This document shows, piece after piece, positions 36,531-49,705 of a stretch of DNA of 64,000 nucleotides (position 1 is its first letter; each line of letters opens with the position of its first letter). Position numbers and translations under genes: made by a program. The notes beneath the pieces were generated by a model. It ran no database searches. It was not told the origin of the DNA and saw only the letters and a program-made list of their open reading frames with translations. The stretch comes from Jackrogersella multiformis (lineage: Eukaryota > Ascomycota > Sordariomycetes > Xylariales > Hypoxylaceae): NCBI GenBank assembly GCA_902806575.1, contig CADCXD010000005.1, positions 3,968,001 to 4,032,000 on the forward strand, read 5' to 3'.

Positions 36531-37594
36531 TATATGGTGTTTGGTATTGATAGATGTGTTTTGCACATATCCTCTGTGCCTTAATATACCTAGGTATGCA
36601 TTCAAAATATGACATAAGTACGTATTAAGTAACGGCTTTAATACCTACCTGTGATGCTCTCTCGAGTCTTAATTTTCAAAGGCCGTAACTGTTAATACTC
36701 GTTGATTGCGAATTTGATGACATACTAAGTTAGGTTAGATTAGTATATTTACCTACCTCCCATATCAACGTGGAGCTCAATATCACCTACCTAAAAAGCA
36801 TTGATGTTCATATCCATTTCTGCTGCAACGTCTTTTTTTATCCATCAGTCTTATTGTCAATAAGTTCTGAATGACACTACTTTCCCTTGCAACTTGTTAG
36901 TTATCATTTCGAGTTCCTTCGTTAGCCCAAGTAGCAATCCGATACGAAGAAATTCTTTGTTTGCCTGCATACTTACCTGGGTACCTAGTAAGTGGATAAG
37001 TCGCCATCCCGTACAATTATAGCCTCTTTAAGTCGTAATAAGATGGCTACTGTAAATATTAAAAATAATCGTTTAAAAAAACCGTACTTATCACGAAATG
37101 AAGCTAGCTTCATCCTCCCAATTTCCAATTAGGGTAATCAGATAACCCAGGTCTAGTTCACGATAACTACCTTGTAGTTACGTGATATCGGCCGTAGATG
37201 ACAAATACGGAAATCGTCACATTAACGTTGCATAATTCATAAAAAGCCCTGGTAGATTTCAAGACAAGTTTCTCGTGACAGAGCCTTGGCAAGGTGCACA
37301 TACGAGAAATTCCAACGTGGGAAAAGAATAGCCTCTATTTTGTGGATACTAAACCCCTAACCTGGTCGTTCTACAGATCACCGAAAATCCATGTCCGTAT
37401 CGTGAAGACTAGAAACGGCTAGGGTTCAATTCGGGTGCCAAATTGCTGAGAACTTATGATTCTTCGAGTAGTAGGATGCAGTGCCGTTTACTAAAGTTAA
37501 ATAGAGCTCGTCGACTCGTTCACTTCATGATGGTGACATTCCAATATCATTGCACCCAAGGAAGGATCGGTCTTTGCCTTCGACCCCAGTCACG
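36531..37594. other. Intergenic, no gene seen
   Basis: AT-leaning sequence with one short CCTAGGTA copy near 36590. It contains the promoter of the subtilase gene and the right edge of the presumed metabolite locus. Confidence 0.5.
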
Positions 37595-40361
37595 ATGAGA
37601 GTCCAATCCCCATTCATCACGCTTCTTGGGGCGCTAGCCTTTACCACAGGCCTTGCCCTAGCTGCCGACGTGGACGCGGCGGAAGCGTCAGTAGACAAGT
37701 CTGTAGTCCCAGGGGCGTACATTGTCGAATTCGAAGGTGATGAGGATCCCGGCGCGTTTTATCAAGGTCTAAATGCGGACGGAATCGAGGTCGAGCATCG
37801 TCTGGACTTGAAGTTCGAGCTCTTCAAGGGTGCATCGTTTAACCTAAAGGGGGATATCGCGGATCCCGAAGTTGCTGCCAGCAAGATCGCTTCGAAATCA
37901 CAAATCAAGAACATATGGCCGGTGCGAAAGATATCCTTCCCCAAACCTGACATTTCACTTGCCGGAACCAACGTTTCGGAATTCTTCCGGCGCGTCAAAC
38001 GTCAGGAGGGAAACGGGAACTTATTCACCCCTCACCTTATGACCCAAGTCGACAAGCTCCATGCCGAGGGCTACACTGGAAAGGGCATACGGATCGGCAT
38101 CATTGATACTGGAGTCGACTATAAACATCCTGCGCTGGGTGGCTGTTTTGGCAAAGGGTGCTTGGTCGAGTACGGCTACGATTTCAACGGGGATAATAGT
38201 ACGTCGCCTGTCCCGATCCCAGATCCTGACCCGTACGACGGCTGCGTTGGTCATGGCACCCATGTCGCTGGGATAATCGCCGCCCAGATGAACGAGCATA
38301 ACTTCACAGGTGCCGCACCGGGAGTGAAGCTGGGCATGTATAAGGCCACTGGGTGTGGCGGACAGACCACTAATGAAATTTTGATTGCGGGATTCAACGC
38401 AGCATTCGAGGCCGGCAGTGATATAATTTCCTGCTCGGCGGGCGATGACTCCGGCTGGTCTTCAGACCCATGGGCCATCTCCGCTTCGAGGATCGCTGCG
38501 GCCGGTGTGCCAGTCGTGGTGGCGCTCGGAAACTCAGGCGATCTAGGTCTATGGTATCCTTCTACTCCTGCTTCGGGTGTTAATGTCACCGCAGTTGGCA
38601 ATATCGAGAATATCGTTCTACCAATGTTGCTAAAGGCCGGTACTTTCTCTACAGGCAATGCCACCCAAACCGAGCGTTTCGGTATTAGATTTGGTAGTCC
38701 TTCTTATCAGGTGAACGTCACCTTGCCACTGTGGTCTGGAAACAACAATACGGCCGCGGAAACAGCCTGCGATGCGCTTCCTGATGATACGCCAGACCTT
38801 TCTAACAAGGTCGTCCTACTTCCCAGGTTGGCATCGGACTCAGGTTGTACCGAAAAAATTCAAGCTGGGAACATTGCTGCTAAAGGAGGTCAATATCTGT
38901 TATGGTACAGCCAATCTAACGCGTATGTCAAGTATGCCTTACCTCCTGTGAACTACGGATTATTGATGATAAATATATAGGAGCGTCCCAGACATTTATA
39001 TCTCCGAAAGCTCCATTAAAGGTGTCGGCACGATAGCTCTCGACCAAGGTAATAAGTTCGTCGCGTCACTGAACAAAGGTGACACCGTTACTGTGAATAT
39101 AAACGACTCGGCCTCTGCAGATATATATGTTCAAAACTTGGATAACCCAACTATTGGTGGATACATAAACTGGTCAACCAGTTGGGGCCCGACGCAAGAA
39201 GTTGATATCAAACCTCAAATCAGCACTCCGGGGGGCGACATCCTGTCAACGTATCCCTTGGCATTAGGTGGTTATGCTGTCCTCTCGGGCACTTCGATGG
39301 CGACACCTTTGCTCGCAGCTATCTATGCACTCATCGCAGAAGCTCGCGGGACTCGGGACCCTCAACTCCTTCGTAACTTGGTCTCCGCTACGGCGAAGCC
39401 AAAAGTTTGGTTCGATGGCAAGACTGTGCATGACGATATTTTCGCGCCAGTCGCTCAACAAGGGGCGGGTATCGCGCAGGCGTGGGATGCCGCGCACGCA
39501 ACTACAATTCTCGGCGTGAGTAGCATCTCGTTCAACGACAGCGACCACTTCATTGCCGAGCGGAGCTTCACGATCCAGAATACCGCTGACGAGGATGTAA
39601 CTTATAATCTCGGTCACGCCAAGGCCGTAACATTGTATACCTTTGCCGATTCCGCCGGTCCGGTTCTCGACAGAACTACCTTTCCAAATCCAACAGCAAA
39701 CGATTGGGCCGAATTAAGCTTCGTCTCGGATGAAATAACTGTGCCTGCGGGTGGAATCTCCAAGGTGGTAGTAACACTTACACCTCCACAAAAGTTGAAT
39801 GCAACCCTTCTGCCTGTCTACAACGGTTACATAACGCTCAACAGCACGAAAGGAGAGTCACTAGTGTTGCCATACTTAGGTGTGCTTGGCAGCCTGTATA
39901 GTACACCCGTGGTCCAAGCTGGGTACGATGGTGGAGTCTACCTGACCAGCACCTCAGGGCACTTCAACATTCCCGTGGCAGACAATACTACATTCACACT
40001 GAACCGCCCTGGTAGCAACTCGAGTTCCAGCGGTGTTATCTACCCTAAGCTTAAGATAGCTCTGACATTAGGTGCGCCTAAGCTCCGCGCCGATATGGTT
40101 GCCCTAACCGACACTGGCCTGCCAACGACGGTGTGGAAGGGCTACGAAACCATTGGCTCCCTGCAAGGTTTTCCATTGTCGCTCGTTGCCCGAAATGGAC
40201 TGAGCGGCTATTTCAGCGGTGTTCTAGACGATGGTACTGTTGTCCCTGAAGGTACTTATAAGTTCATCACCAGTGCTGTCAGGGTGTTTGGCGATGCTAC
40301 TAAGGATGAAGACTGGGATGTAGTTGAGACTGTACCTTTTGTGCTGAAGTACAAGTCATGA
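37595..40361 (+). CDS. Secreted subtilisin-like serine protease (S8, Vpr/C5a-peptidase-like architecture)
   Basis: Extracellular endopeptidase of 902 aa from exons 37595-38922 and 38981-40361. The first ATG at 37595 begins a clear signal peptide (MRVQSPFITLLGALAFTTG then LALAAD). An I9 propeptide follows (PGAYIVEFEGD to about residue 110), with RRVKRQE at about 134-140 as a plausible processing site. The catalytic triad is visible: Asp171 in IIDTGVD, His220 in GHGTHVAG and Ser548 in SGTSMATP. Between His and Ser lies a PA-type insert (residues about 370-470), and after Ser548 come roughly 350 residues of Fn3-like beta domains. The 58-nt intron was chosen because it joins QSNA to SVPDIYISES. 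Probable nutrient protease; not clearly part of the PKS locus. Confidence 0.93.
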
Positions 40362-41775
40362 GCTCCGGTAAAACGGTAGAAAATTAATAGGTATGCAGTA
40401 AAATAAATCTAATAAAACTGTTTGATTAGATATCACGATTCGACCTTTCCACCCCTATATCATCAATAATCCTCGGGTGGTGAACTAAATATGTCGGCAT
40501 GATAACAATGATGTTTGCCAAATTCAGGTATTTCGCAGAAGGAGAAATAGTTCAACTTAATTACCTACCTCCTCCCAGATACATGCCTTTCAAAAGGAAG
40601 TTTATATTATTAGGTACCTAGGTAGGTAGATAGTTGACTAGTTACATTGAGTTCATAAGTCGGCAGTATCCGCTTACGTGTTGAGGGCATCTCATCTATT
40701 AACAGGTAACTTTTTATTGAGGATCTTACACCTACACCCAAAATACCTACCTATGCCTACCTACTTAGCCCTGAGTAAATGTTTGAATCAGCTTGGACTA
40801 CGCTTAAGTAAATATGTTCGGTTTTATTAAATTGCATATTTGTTTTGGAATACTTTTAGTAGACGGGCACGCCTAAACTAACTATGTCCCACACTGGACA
40901 AGTTAAGCAAGCCGGCTACCTTAATTTATTAACCTAGTATCCTGTATTATATCTGTGAGCGGCTTAATCAAGATAGCTTTCTAGGGATCTTATATTCATA
41001 CTTAGGTAGGTACTTATAATATCTGACACCTTTCTTGGAACCTATGGTAGGCCTTCAGTGTGAAACAGCTGGTCAAGTTATATTTCTTGTCTCATCTCTG
41101 AAAATATACCTATCTAATAACCGTAATACGTGTCTCGAGATAACAGAATAGCTTACCACGATGCCAGCCAAAACCTACCTTTCACTAGGTAACCTAGGTG
41201 AAATTTGATTGCACTCACGATTAAATGTGTCAGTTGTCCTTTGAATGGCGTAATTATATGTGAGAAACTTTATAAATAATGCCTCTCTCCCTTGTTGACC
41301 AACATACACATGAGCTCAGAAATCAAAATAGGGGGTGTCTGGGGGGCCACCTAACAGGAATTTTCCAACATAGACACATTTCTATACTATTATAATTAAT
41401 AATCATCCTAATTTTATGCGTACTCTTATACATATAACTTAAAAGAAATCTTGGAAATTATCATCTTTACTTCTATTACTCTATGTAATTTGTCATTGGT
41501 GGAAGTTAGATGTTGCGAAGATCTAGAACTATTTCTGCTCGTTACTTATATTCCTACCACTTACAGGCCACATCTTCGCACATATATAGTAATGGAGCCG
41601 CGTGGAGAAGTATGAATGTAACATGCTTCTAAATTCATCCAAAGCTAATGCAAGCAATGTAGGATCAATCAGCCAACCTCTTTAGATATCCAGGGAAATT
41701 GAAATAGCCTAATTATTCCCCGTGGGTACAAATACCTATGATCGACACAAATCAACCATATTCCGTACCAACGTT
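40362..41775. other. Intergenic, no gene seen
   Basis: AT-rich, with CCTAGGTAGGTA-type repeats at about 40610-40635, 40740-40765 and 41000-41020. It contains the GH79 promoter. Confidence 0.5.
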
Positions 41776-43413
41776 ATGGCTTCTCATTTTAAGATTTTTG
41801 TTTTGCTCCTAGCTGCGATCCAGTGCGCGATCGCAGCAGTCACATATACCATCCCTAAAAAGGCGCACGAAGGAGCGTATAGATACGCGCCTCTGGACCC
41901 AGCACCAGTGGGGATATCGTAAGTTATAAGATACTCGAGTCTACAGCATCACTCTATAAATCTTACCAATAGCACTTGCAGCTTCGAGTTCTTTGCCTTC
42001 CCGTCATATTTCACCAATGTCAGCGCCACGACCCAGTGTCTTTCCAACTGGAAGGATTTGACGGGAGTCTGGCCGCCGATTCGCATCGGGGGCACCACAC
42101 AAGATCGGGCTCAATACGATTCTAAGACCTCAGCATACGTTGTTTATAGTGTTTCTAGCCCGGCGGATGCGCCAGCAAGTTTAACATTCGGCTCGAGCTT
42201 TCTAACTCTAGCGGGAACATATGATGGCACCGTAGTGGTCGGGTTAAACAGGGGTAAGAATAATATCCAGAACACGATCGACGCCGCCACGGTTGCTGTG
42301 TCAAAGGTAAAGAACCTACTTGCGATCGAGCTGGGAAATGAGCCGGAGTGTATGTCTATTTCTGCCCTCCCCGATAAACCAGAGATGTGCATCGCTAGAA
42401 CTGATGATTACTTAGATTATTCCAGAAATGGTCAGCCGATCGCCTCGGGAAGCTGGTCGCCGGCAATTGATGCCGCTTCGCAGAATAATTGGGCAATCTC
42501 AGTCGGATCCACGGTGAAGAAAGGACCGATCATTCAAGCTGGAAATTCCAACGATTCTCCTCCGACCTGGGGTGCGGCGGAGTTGATTGCTACGGAGAAT
42601 TCAACTGTCAAGCAGTATGTCAAGACGTACGCCCATCACAACTACCCAGGGGGTAGTGTGAGCTCGTTGATGAGCCATAAGAGCATCTCCAGCAATTTGC
42701 ACGTCTTCGACAATGACGTGGCAGCTGCTTTAAAGGAGGGTAAGCCGTACATTTTTGGCGAGACAAATTCTGGTATGCTAATACCTTATACACCATGATT
42801 ATTTGACTCGAATTTAACCATGTACTTGATAGTATCCGGAGGAGGGGCCGCCGGAGTATCACCAACGTTCGGAGCAGCGTTGTGGACAATGGACTACGTT
42901 CTCCGCGCGAGCTATAGCAATATATCACGGACATACTTCCATCATGGAACAGTTGGTAACTGTCAATACTGTTTTTGGGGGAGGTACAGCATGGGAGCGC
43001 CCTATTATGGTGCGTACGTAGCAACGGCGTTGCTCGCGAAGGCATCTTACCTCACAGCTCTTGATGATGGTACTAGCAACTACGCCGCATATGTTTCATT
43101 TGACTCTAAAGGCATGCCGCTACGAGCATTACTATATAACTCTGACTACTTCAGCGGAAGCGGTAGTCGGTCCAGTCAATCTTTCGTGCTCGGCGGGTTG
43201 GTAGGAAACTCACTGAAGGCAAAGAGGTTATCAGCCGAAAGTGCCATGTCTAGGGTGGACCAAAGCGGGAAAGCCACCTACGGAGGACAAACATTTACTA
43301 ATGGGGATTGCAAAGTTGCTGGAACTGAGAGTATTGAGTCACTGGCTGTGTCGAACGGGCAAATCACAGTCACGCTGAATGCTAGTGAGGCCTTAGTAGT
43401 TTTCTTGCAATAA
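41776..43413 (+). CDS. Secreted GH79 family glycoside hydrolase (beta-glucuronidase-like)
   Basis: Exons 41776-41918, 41982-42772 and 42833-43413 give 504 aa. The start at 41776 gives the signal peptide MASHFKIFVLLLAAIQCAIA. The (beta/alpha)8 catalytic domain has the acid/base Glu168 in ELGNEPE and the nucleophile Glu308 in FGETNS, the usual pair of this clan. PPIRIGGTTQDRA near residue 90 is the substrate-side loop seen in fungal GH79 enzymes. A C-terminal beta-sandwich (about 400-504) resembles the GH79 C-terminal domain. Intron 2 begins right after the nucleophile codons. It likely removes glucuronic acid or 4-O-methylglucuronic acid from arabinogalactan or other glycans; the exact substrate is inferred from the family. 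Confidence 0.9.
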
Positions 43414-43650
43414 TAGAAACTACACGTGGATCTACCTCTCTATGTAGGTAGGTATGCAGCTACATATTAATCGTTTTAACCTAGGGAACCTCGAGGTGTC
43501 AATTTGAATAATATTTTGTTGTCCTCCACCGTTTCCTTCCATGACGAAGCGAAGGCCTCGGGAATTCATGAACCGAGCTAAATCCATGGATGCAGCTCGG
43601 ACTTGGCACTCCCGCTTCACTGGCACTGAATTTGCTCAAACCCGGTCTTT

Positions 43651-44073
43651 CTAGGTATCCTTCACTGGAAGATCAGAGCCTGCAGTCTTCTTGTACTGGT
43701 TACGGATGAAGTCGGAGATCTGTTCGTCTTTGGCCTGTTCAACAGCACTCTCGTTGCTTTGATCCCCTTGGCCTAGTACGTGCTCCTGTACCCAATCAAC
43801 TCCTAAATGTTCGGAAAGAGTCAATTTCAGAAATAGAAAATAAAAATAAAAACGAGACGAGTTGGATATTGAGAAGGTAATTAATGAAGTTCCTAGCTGG
43901 AAACACAAACCTTTGTCGAGGGCATCCTCTTTCTTCTCACTCTCCTTACCACCTCCAGCCATCGAGTTCAGCTTATCTAGAAACCCTCCACTCTGTTTCT
44001 GTTGTCCGTTCTCGTGCGATTTCTCTCCTTGTTTATCTTTGGAGCCACCAGTGAGGTTGTTAACGAAATCCAT
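43651..44073 (-). CDS. Small hydrophilic conserved fungal protein (stress / DNA-damage-response-like)
   Basis: Minus-strand exons 43911-44073 and 43651-43802 give 104 aa. The N-terminal half is Gly/Ser/Lys/Glu-rich and likely disordered (GGSKDKQGEKSHENGQQ). The C-terminal half is a compact amphipathic segment: ALDKGVDWVQEHVLGQG followed by DEQISDFIRNQYKKTAGSD. This pattern is common in Pezizomycotina in small proteins often labelled DNA-damage-responsive; the function is not established. No membrane segment or signal peptide. The 3' ends of this gene and the GH79 gene face each other. Confidence 0.8.
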   Translation of the reverse strand: MDFVNNLTGGSKDKQGEKSHENGQQKQSGGFLDKLNSMAGGGKESEKKEDALDKGLCFQLGTSLITFSISNSSRFYFYFLFLKLTLSEHLGVDWVQEHVLGQGDQSNESAVEQAKDEQISDFIRNQYKKTAGSDLPVKDT

Positions 44074-46585
44074 GGTGAAGCTTATGTGGACGTGTCGTTT
44101 TCAGAGTACGAAACCTTTATATGATGATTGATAAGTGTCACGAGATTAGTTGAGAGGGAGGTGGAATGGATCGATGAATTGGTAGGTGAAAAGAGAGAAA
44201 GGAACGTCTTTTTTAGTGAACCTTGGGACTTTTTAAGTGAATCAAGGCGAACGACGTAAGTGGCACATGGTGACTGCCCAGGTGTCTAGTGTGCCTATAG
44301 TTACCTAGGTACCTACCTACCTAGGTACCTAGGGTAGGGGTACCTAACCGGTTAGCAGTTAGAATGATGTCACTTAGGTACCTAGCCTAGGTATCCATTG
44401 TTAACAACCTTGGAACCTTGAAGCTTGTCCGATTGGATATGATTCGATCAAATGGATGTTTGTCAAACTCCAGACCATACCCAGTACCTAAGGTGAGTGA
44501 TAGGTATGTACCTACCGATATTAATTGAGCACATCTCGAGCGCCCAGGTGCTCTCCCTGGTTAATCCACATTTCAAGATTTCGCAGACCTTTGGTACAGT
44601 ACATACCTAGGTACATGTAGGGCTGACAGGCTACATGGTAGAACCTCCAGTAATCCTTACCACGCATCCCGCCATTAAATACCTTTGTTTACCCCGCTGC
44701 GGCTGAGGTGGGTTATCAACATCATTATCTATCTACTTAAGTACCTAAATATACTCCTTTTATTGCATTGCCTTTGATCAACAAAACACTTATAGACTAA
44801 GTACGGCTTAAATGGTATACTAGTATTTATAGTACCCAGGTATCTGAATGCCATAGGTATTGTTAACATCTCATAATGAAGCGATATCCATAGGTCTTTA
44901 CATTATCAAGTGTGCTCTAAAGGTACCTACCTACGAATGAAGCAATTAAAATCCTAAAAAGGTAGCAGCGTCTGCCATCAGTACAGAAGCAGAGAGGTTC
45001 CTTTTGAGAAAGCATGTGCTACCTAGGTACCTAGGTACCTACATAAGTAGGACCTATGAGTCCCAGTCTTAGGTCAGCTGCCCGCTGTCGACCAGTCAGT
45101 TGGTACTAGGAGGTAGGTACCTACGCAGGGTAACATACCTAAACCTTAGAACAAACAGCCCACCACTTGGGCACGGGATCTAGCCCTGGAGGTATTAAGG
45201 TTCGATGCTGCATTAGATGTACCTAGCTAAGTACCTACCTACCGATAAGGTTAAATGTATACCTGTGGAGGTACCTAGGTAGGCAATTGGTAAGTGCTAT
45301 GGTGCAGTATGTACAATACCTAGGTACCTACCTACCTACACAAGGTTAGGTAGGTACAAGGTAGATAGATAGATACCTAGGTACCTAAGGCACCTTAGGC
45401 TGCAGCCTCACCCTACCAACTCTCTCTCTCTCTCTCTCTTCACAATTACCTAAACCACCAGACCCTAATCTTCGGATAACTCGAGGGCAGTCTCGTGAGG
45501 TCAGCTTTCCAAGCTTCTCATAATCATTCCCTGCACGCATCTTGATTACGCAAATGTCCCGTGTCCACCTGTTTCGCATTCTTTTTCGCAAAACACACCC
45601 CGAAACTTAGGTACCAGCCTACTTAATACCATTCCATCCTCACCAGCAACATTGAACACCAACACCCCATACGTAGGCTCGAACTTAGCCACGTCTAGTT
45701 CAACATCAGCAAAGCTACCTAGGTACGTAGCTGGTTATGGGGATAGTCCTCTTATTCGGTAGCTAGATCAGGATCAGCTATCAGCTTCGTCCCTCCTGCT
45801 TACCTACCTAGACCTAGGGTGTACTTATGGCATACGGCCTTTTCATCTTTATTGTTATTGTTATTATTTTTATTAAAAATAATATTAAAAACACCTAGAT
45901 AGGTACCTAGGTAGGTAATCACATTTTCGTCGATGTCCATTTCTTTGCATTGGTATTAGGTATTCTGGGCATCACGAACTGAGTAGTTCTAGGCACCTGC
46001 ACTATTACTTGGTACACTACCTACCTAAGGCTTGCTTGCTCCAGAGCCTTGCCAATCTTTATCCGTCCCATCATCTTCTCCCTTCCTAAGGAACGACATA
46101 ACCGAAGGTATGTATTTTCTCTCCAAGACAAATCTCTGTTGTTATTTTGACCCTTTAGCATCCGGTCGGTCGTTCATCTCAACTTACTTGTCTCCAGGCT
46201 GTGCCCCTACCCCGCCTAGAAAGGGCAAAGGTCAACACAACTCGTCGCATTGGCTCGGGTGTATTCCCAACCCAGAGGCTATAATCTTACCCATTTCCAC
46301 GCTCAGGTCTCCTGGAATGAGATAGGAATCACGTCGCCAACTAGCACGGATTAGATCACAGGTTAGATCTAGTGTATTCCCCTGTCAGTACGAAGCGTGT
46401 CCACGGTCAACTCATAGTAAGAACGTGGCGTCAGGGATACATAAACCATCCAGCTCGTCAGCAACAAGCTGCTCGCTAGAGCCTTGGGTTCGGTTGATGT
46501 GACCGACGGGTGTCACATAGAGAGATCTGTTCCCTTTCCGGATGGATTATATCGCGACTAGACAGCCCCACGAGACGCTTTCACC
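44074..46585. repeat. 2.5-kb gene-free region dense in CCTAGGTACCTAGGTAGGTA repeats
   Basis: Repeat copies cluster at about 44300-44345, 44375-44395, 44605-44620, 44925-44935, 45018-45045, 45110-45125, 45220-45245, 45268-45285, 45318-45395, 45715-45730, 45780-45795, 45895-45920 and 46015-46030. A (TC)n tract lies at 45420-45440. No open frame with family character was seen. The right part must hold the promoter of the E2 gene. Confidence 0.7.
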
Positions 46586-49500
46586 ATGGCTCCCAATTTA
46601 GAGGCCTTCAAGAATATTTCGAATCGGATTACTCGTTTCCGACATCAACACAGAGGCCAAGAGACCGCCGAAAAGAACAAGCCATCTCACCAGTTGGATC
46701 AAGTACAGGCCTCAGCCTCGACTTCACTATCCGCGGGTCCGGCCCAGTCTAAGAAAGTCTCAGAAGCTTCACTACACCCGCCCCCGCCACCTACGATGCT
46801 TCCAAATCAAGGTTCCAGCTTGTCACAGTCATCGAAGCTACTGTCTGTGCCGGGGAAGAAGCCAGCACCCCCGAGCACAGCCTCTTCTTCGTTGTTACCT
46901 GGACCTTCGAATGGCTTCCCCGTCGAGAAGGTCGCTACCGATAAGAATTTACATAAGACCGCACCGACCGGCAATCATTTAATTACTTACCAAACAAATA
47001 CCCAAACCGACAACCAAGATCCTGGCAGCCGATTCAACCCTATCGACCTGACTAGTAGCCAACCTTCTGATCAGGCGTTTAACCCTTTGCAGTTCCACGT
47101 CTATCCCGAGTCCTCTCAGGGGCCCGGCGTATCGGGCAAACCCTCTCTCAAAGCACCTACGTGGTATTCACCATTCATGGTCAACCCTCTTCTTACTCCC
47201 ACATACACTATTGCCTCGTCGGCGCAAGGTAAACCCCATCCAGGCCCTCCTTGGAACTTTGCTGGATATTTCCCGGATCACCCAGTCCCCATGCCAGACA
47301 TTGCACCTCCGCCGGAGCTCTGGGGTACACCTATGATGGAGAAATGGTTTACGCAAGCCGTACCATTCGGCAGCTACCTCCAATCGCCAGGACAAATTAA
47401 CGGCCAGGGCGCTTCGGCTGGAAAGACGTCCGACCAACATGCAGGACCGCCATGGGCCTGGTCAGGAAACCATACAGATTTGCCATATCATCCAACCCAG
47501 CCAAGCCTAGAACCCGAAGCTGATAAGATGGCTATAGACGTCGACAGTCCCGAGGACAGCAGCGAGTCTTCAGCAGACCTCGAACAGCTCCCAGAGAACA
47601 CGGCCGCGCTTAACGAGGTTTTAAGAGAGCTGGAGCCACTGCAACGATTCGTGCACCGGTGCCTTGGGCGAGCCTGTCCTAAGTGTTCCAAGAACAAGTC
47701 TATGGAGCCCAAGGATGTTGTCAAAATGACGGTCGGGTGGGCCAAAGCTGGAAGTGAGTTCCGAGCCAATAATCCCTTTTGCCCTTTCCTAGCATCTTTG
47801 GTTTTTACATTGTTCCTTTGCGAACAAATATTCAATAGCGATCTCTATCCTAACGCATTACAGGCAAAGTCATCCTCGGTGCGACATGCCAGAACGTGTT
47901 TTGCACGTTGTCAACATGTCTCGGCTGCGGGAAAGCAATCTCTTCCGGGCTGGCGAGCAGATCCACAACCATGCTAGATATCTCCGGGACAAAGCTCACC
48001 GTGCAGTGGTGCTGCGAACATGGAAGGCTGGTCGCAATCTGGGCCCTTGCTTGCGGTTGGGAGACCCCGAGCCGGAAGTCTCGAACTGTGTCCTGCAGAA
48101 TGAATAAGGCTCGAGAACAGAAGAACGTCAAGCCCGTCACGGCGGCCAGCGCACCACCGCCGTCGTACTCCCAAGCTAATGCTAGAGGAGTCGGCTACGG
48201 TGGTGGGCGACTAGAGTATTTCCCCTTTCCTAATATCCCGTATCTTCACTCACGAGCGCCCGCCCGTCCTACTCCGAAAAAGCCCATGGATGTTCAGGGG
48301 TTCTTGGTACAGGAATTCTATTTCAGGCTCTTGGCTGTTCTCCTACCTTCCTGCAAGCGGAATGCCGCCCTCGATACCTCGCCCCCTCATTGGCTATCAC
48401 ACATGCTCTCGCGCAGCCCATTGATAGAGCAGGTCGCAATGATGTTAAATAACGACTCCATTGATGAGATTTCTCGCCAGTATCAGATTCACGACGCTAT
48501 GCTGGAGTTTTTCGACGCTCTAGGAAACCATCCAACAACCGCTGAACTAGTGTATAGTGACCGCAACCTCTACCACTCAAATGGCAGTAATCTGCTGGAG
48601 GTCTCCATCGGCCCTAGCAAGAGCAAAGGCAGAGTCGTTATCAAGGACACCGGCAAGTCTTTGCTGACCCTGTTGGACAAATTAGCAACTCAATCCCAGA
48701 CGGTTCTCCGGCATGCTCAGGGTAACCAAAGCGCGTTCCATAATCGAGAGGGGTTTGACGTGCTGGCGCTTAGCCAACGGGTAAGCGATGTCTCTACGGA
48801 GCACACAGCTAACATGCAGCGACTCCGGACGACGATGGACATAAGTAGCAACAAACCAGAGATCAACTTTACTGAGTGGCACCGTGAGAATTGCGTCAGA
48901 GATATTGCCGATGAGACAGTTTTGCGAAACTTCATGTGCGCAGAGGAGGCAATGCGAGTAAGTAATGCCATCCCGGCCCGCGGGCGCATGAAGAGATTAA
49001 TCACGGAGCTGTCGACACTGCAAACGTCACTGCCAGAGGGAATCTTTATCTGCCATGGATCGTCCCGACTGGACATCATGAAGGTGTTGATCATCGGCCC
49101 TAATCTTACCCCTTACGAGCATGGTCTGTTCGAGTTCGACTTATGGTGTCCTTTGGACTATCCCAATTCGCCGCCCGTCATGAAGTTCAAGACCACAAAC
49201 AGCGGCAGAACGCGTTTCAATCCCAATTTGTACGAAGACGGTAAAAGTAAGTTATGGCTACTTCCCTTCCCGTTCCCTCTCCCAATTTTATTACTGATGC
49301 GGGTGGTAAATAGTATGCCTTTCCTTGCTCGGAACATGGTCAGGAGAACCCTGGAGAGCCAACCAGTCAACTATACTCCAAGTCCTTGTCAGTATCCAGT
49401 CCATGATACTCTGCGAGCAGCCGTGGTACAACGAGCCAGGTCGGGAGGAGAGCGAGAACATGGCCCAGTCAATTAGGTACAACAGCGAAGTACGAACCTG

Positions 49501-49705
49501 GACTATGCTATACGCCCTTTTGCCCTGGATAAACGCCGAGGTGGCGTCGCCCTGGCAGGAAACAGCCCAACTGTACCTACGGGCGAACGCGAAGGACATT
49601 TTGCATTCATGCAAGCAAGCAGCTTCGAAGTCGAAAAAGTCGGCGTTGCTAGTCGCGGCGCAGCTCATCAGTGACACTCTCCAGACCAAAGGATATTTGG
49701 ATTAG
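46586..49705 (+). CDS. Large ubiquitin-conjugating enzyme E2 (UBE2O/BIRC6-like UBC fold) with disordered N-terminus
   Basis: Exons 46586-47753, 47864-49246 and 49314-49705 give 980 aa. Residues 1-330 are low-complexity, Ser/Pro/Gln-rich, with two related blocks GPPWNFAGYFPDHPVP and GPPWAWSGNHTDLPYHP. Then comes a cysteine-rich part: CLGRACPKCSKNK, CQNVFCTLSTCLGCGK and WCCEHGRLVAIWALACGW, which could bind zinc. A helical region precedes the UBC fold: LEVSIGPSKSKGRVVIK is upstream, and the E2 core starts around GRMKRLITELSTLQTSLPEGIF, continuing with EHGLFEFDLWCPLDYPNSPP and NPNLYEDGKICLSLLGTW. The catalytic cysteine is Cys852 in the last exon. The length and core match fungal E2s of the UBE2O/UBC23-25 type, which can act as combined E2/E3. 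Target proteins unknown. Confidence 0.88.
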
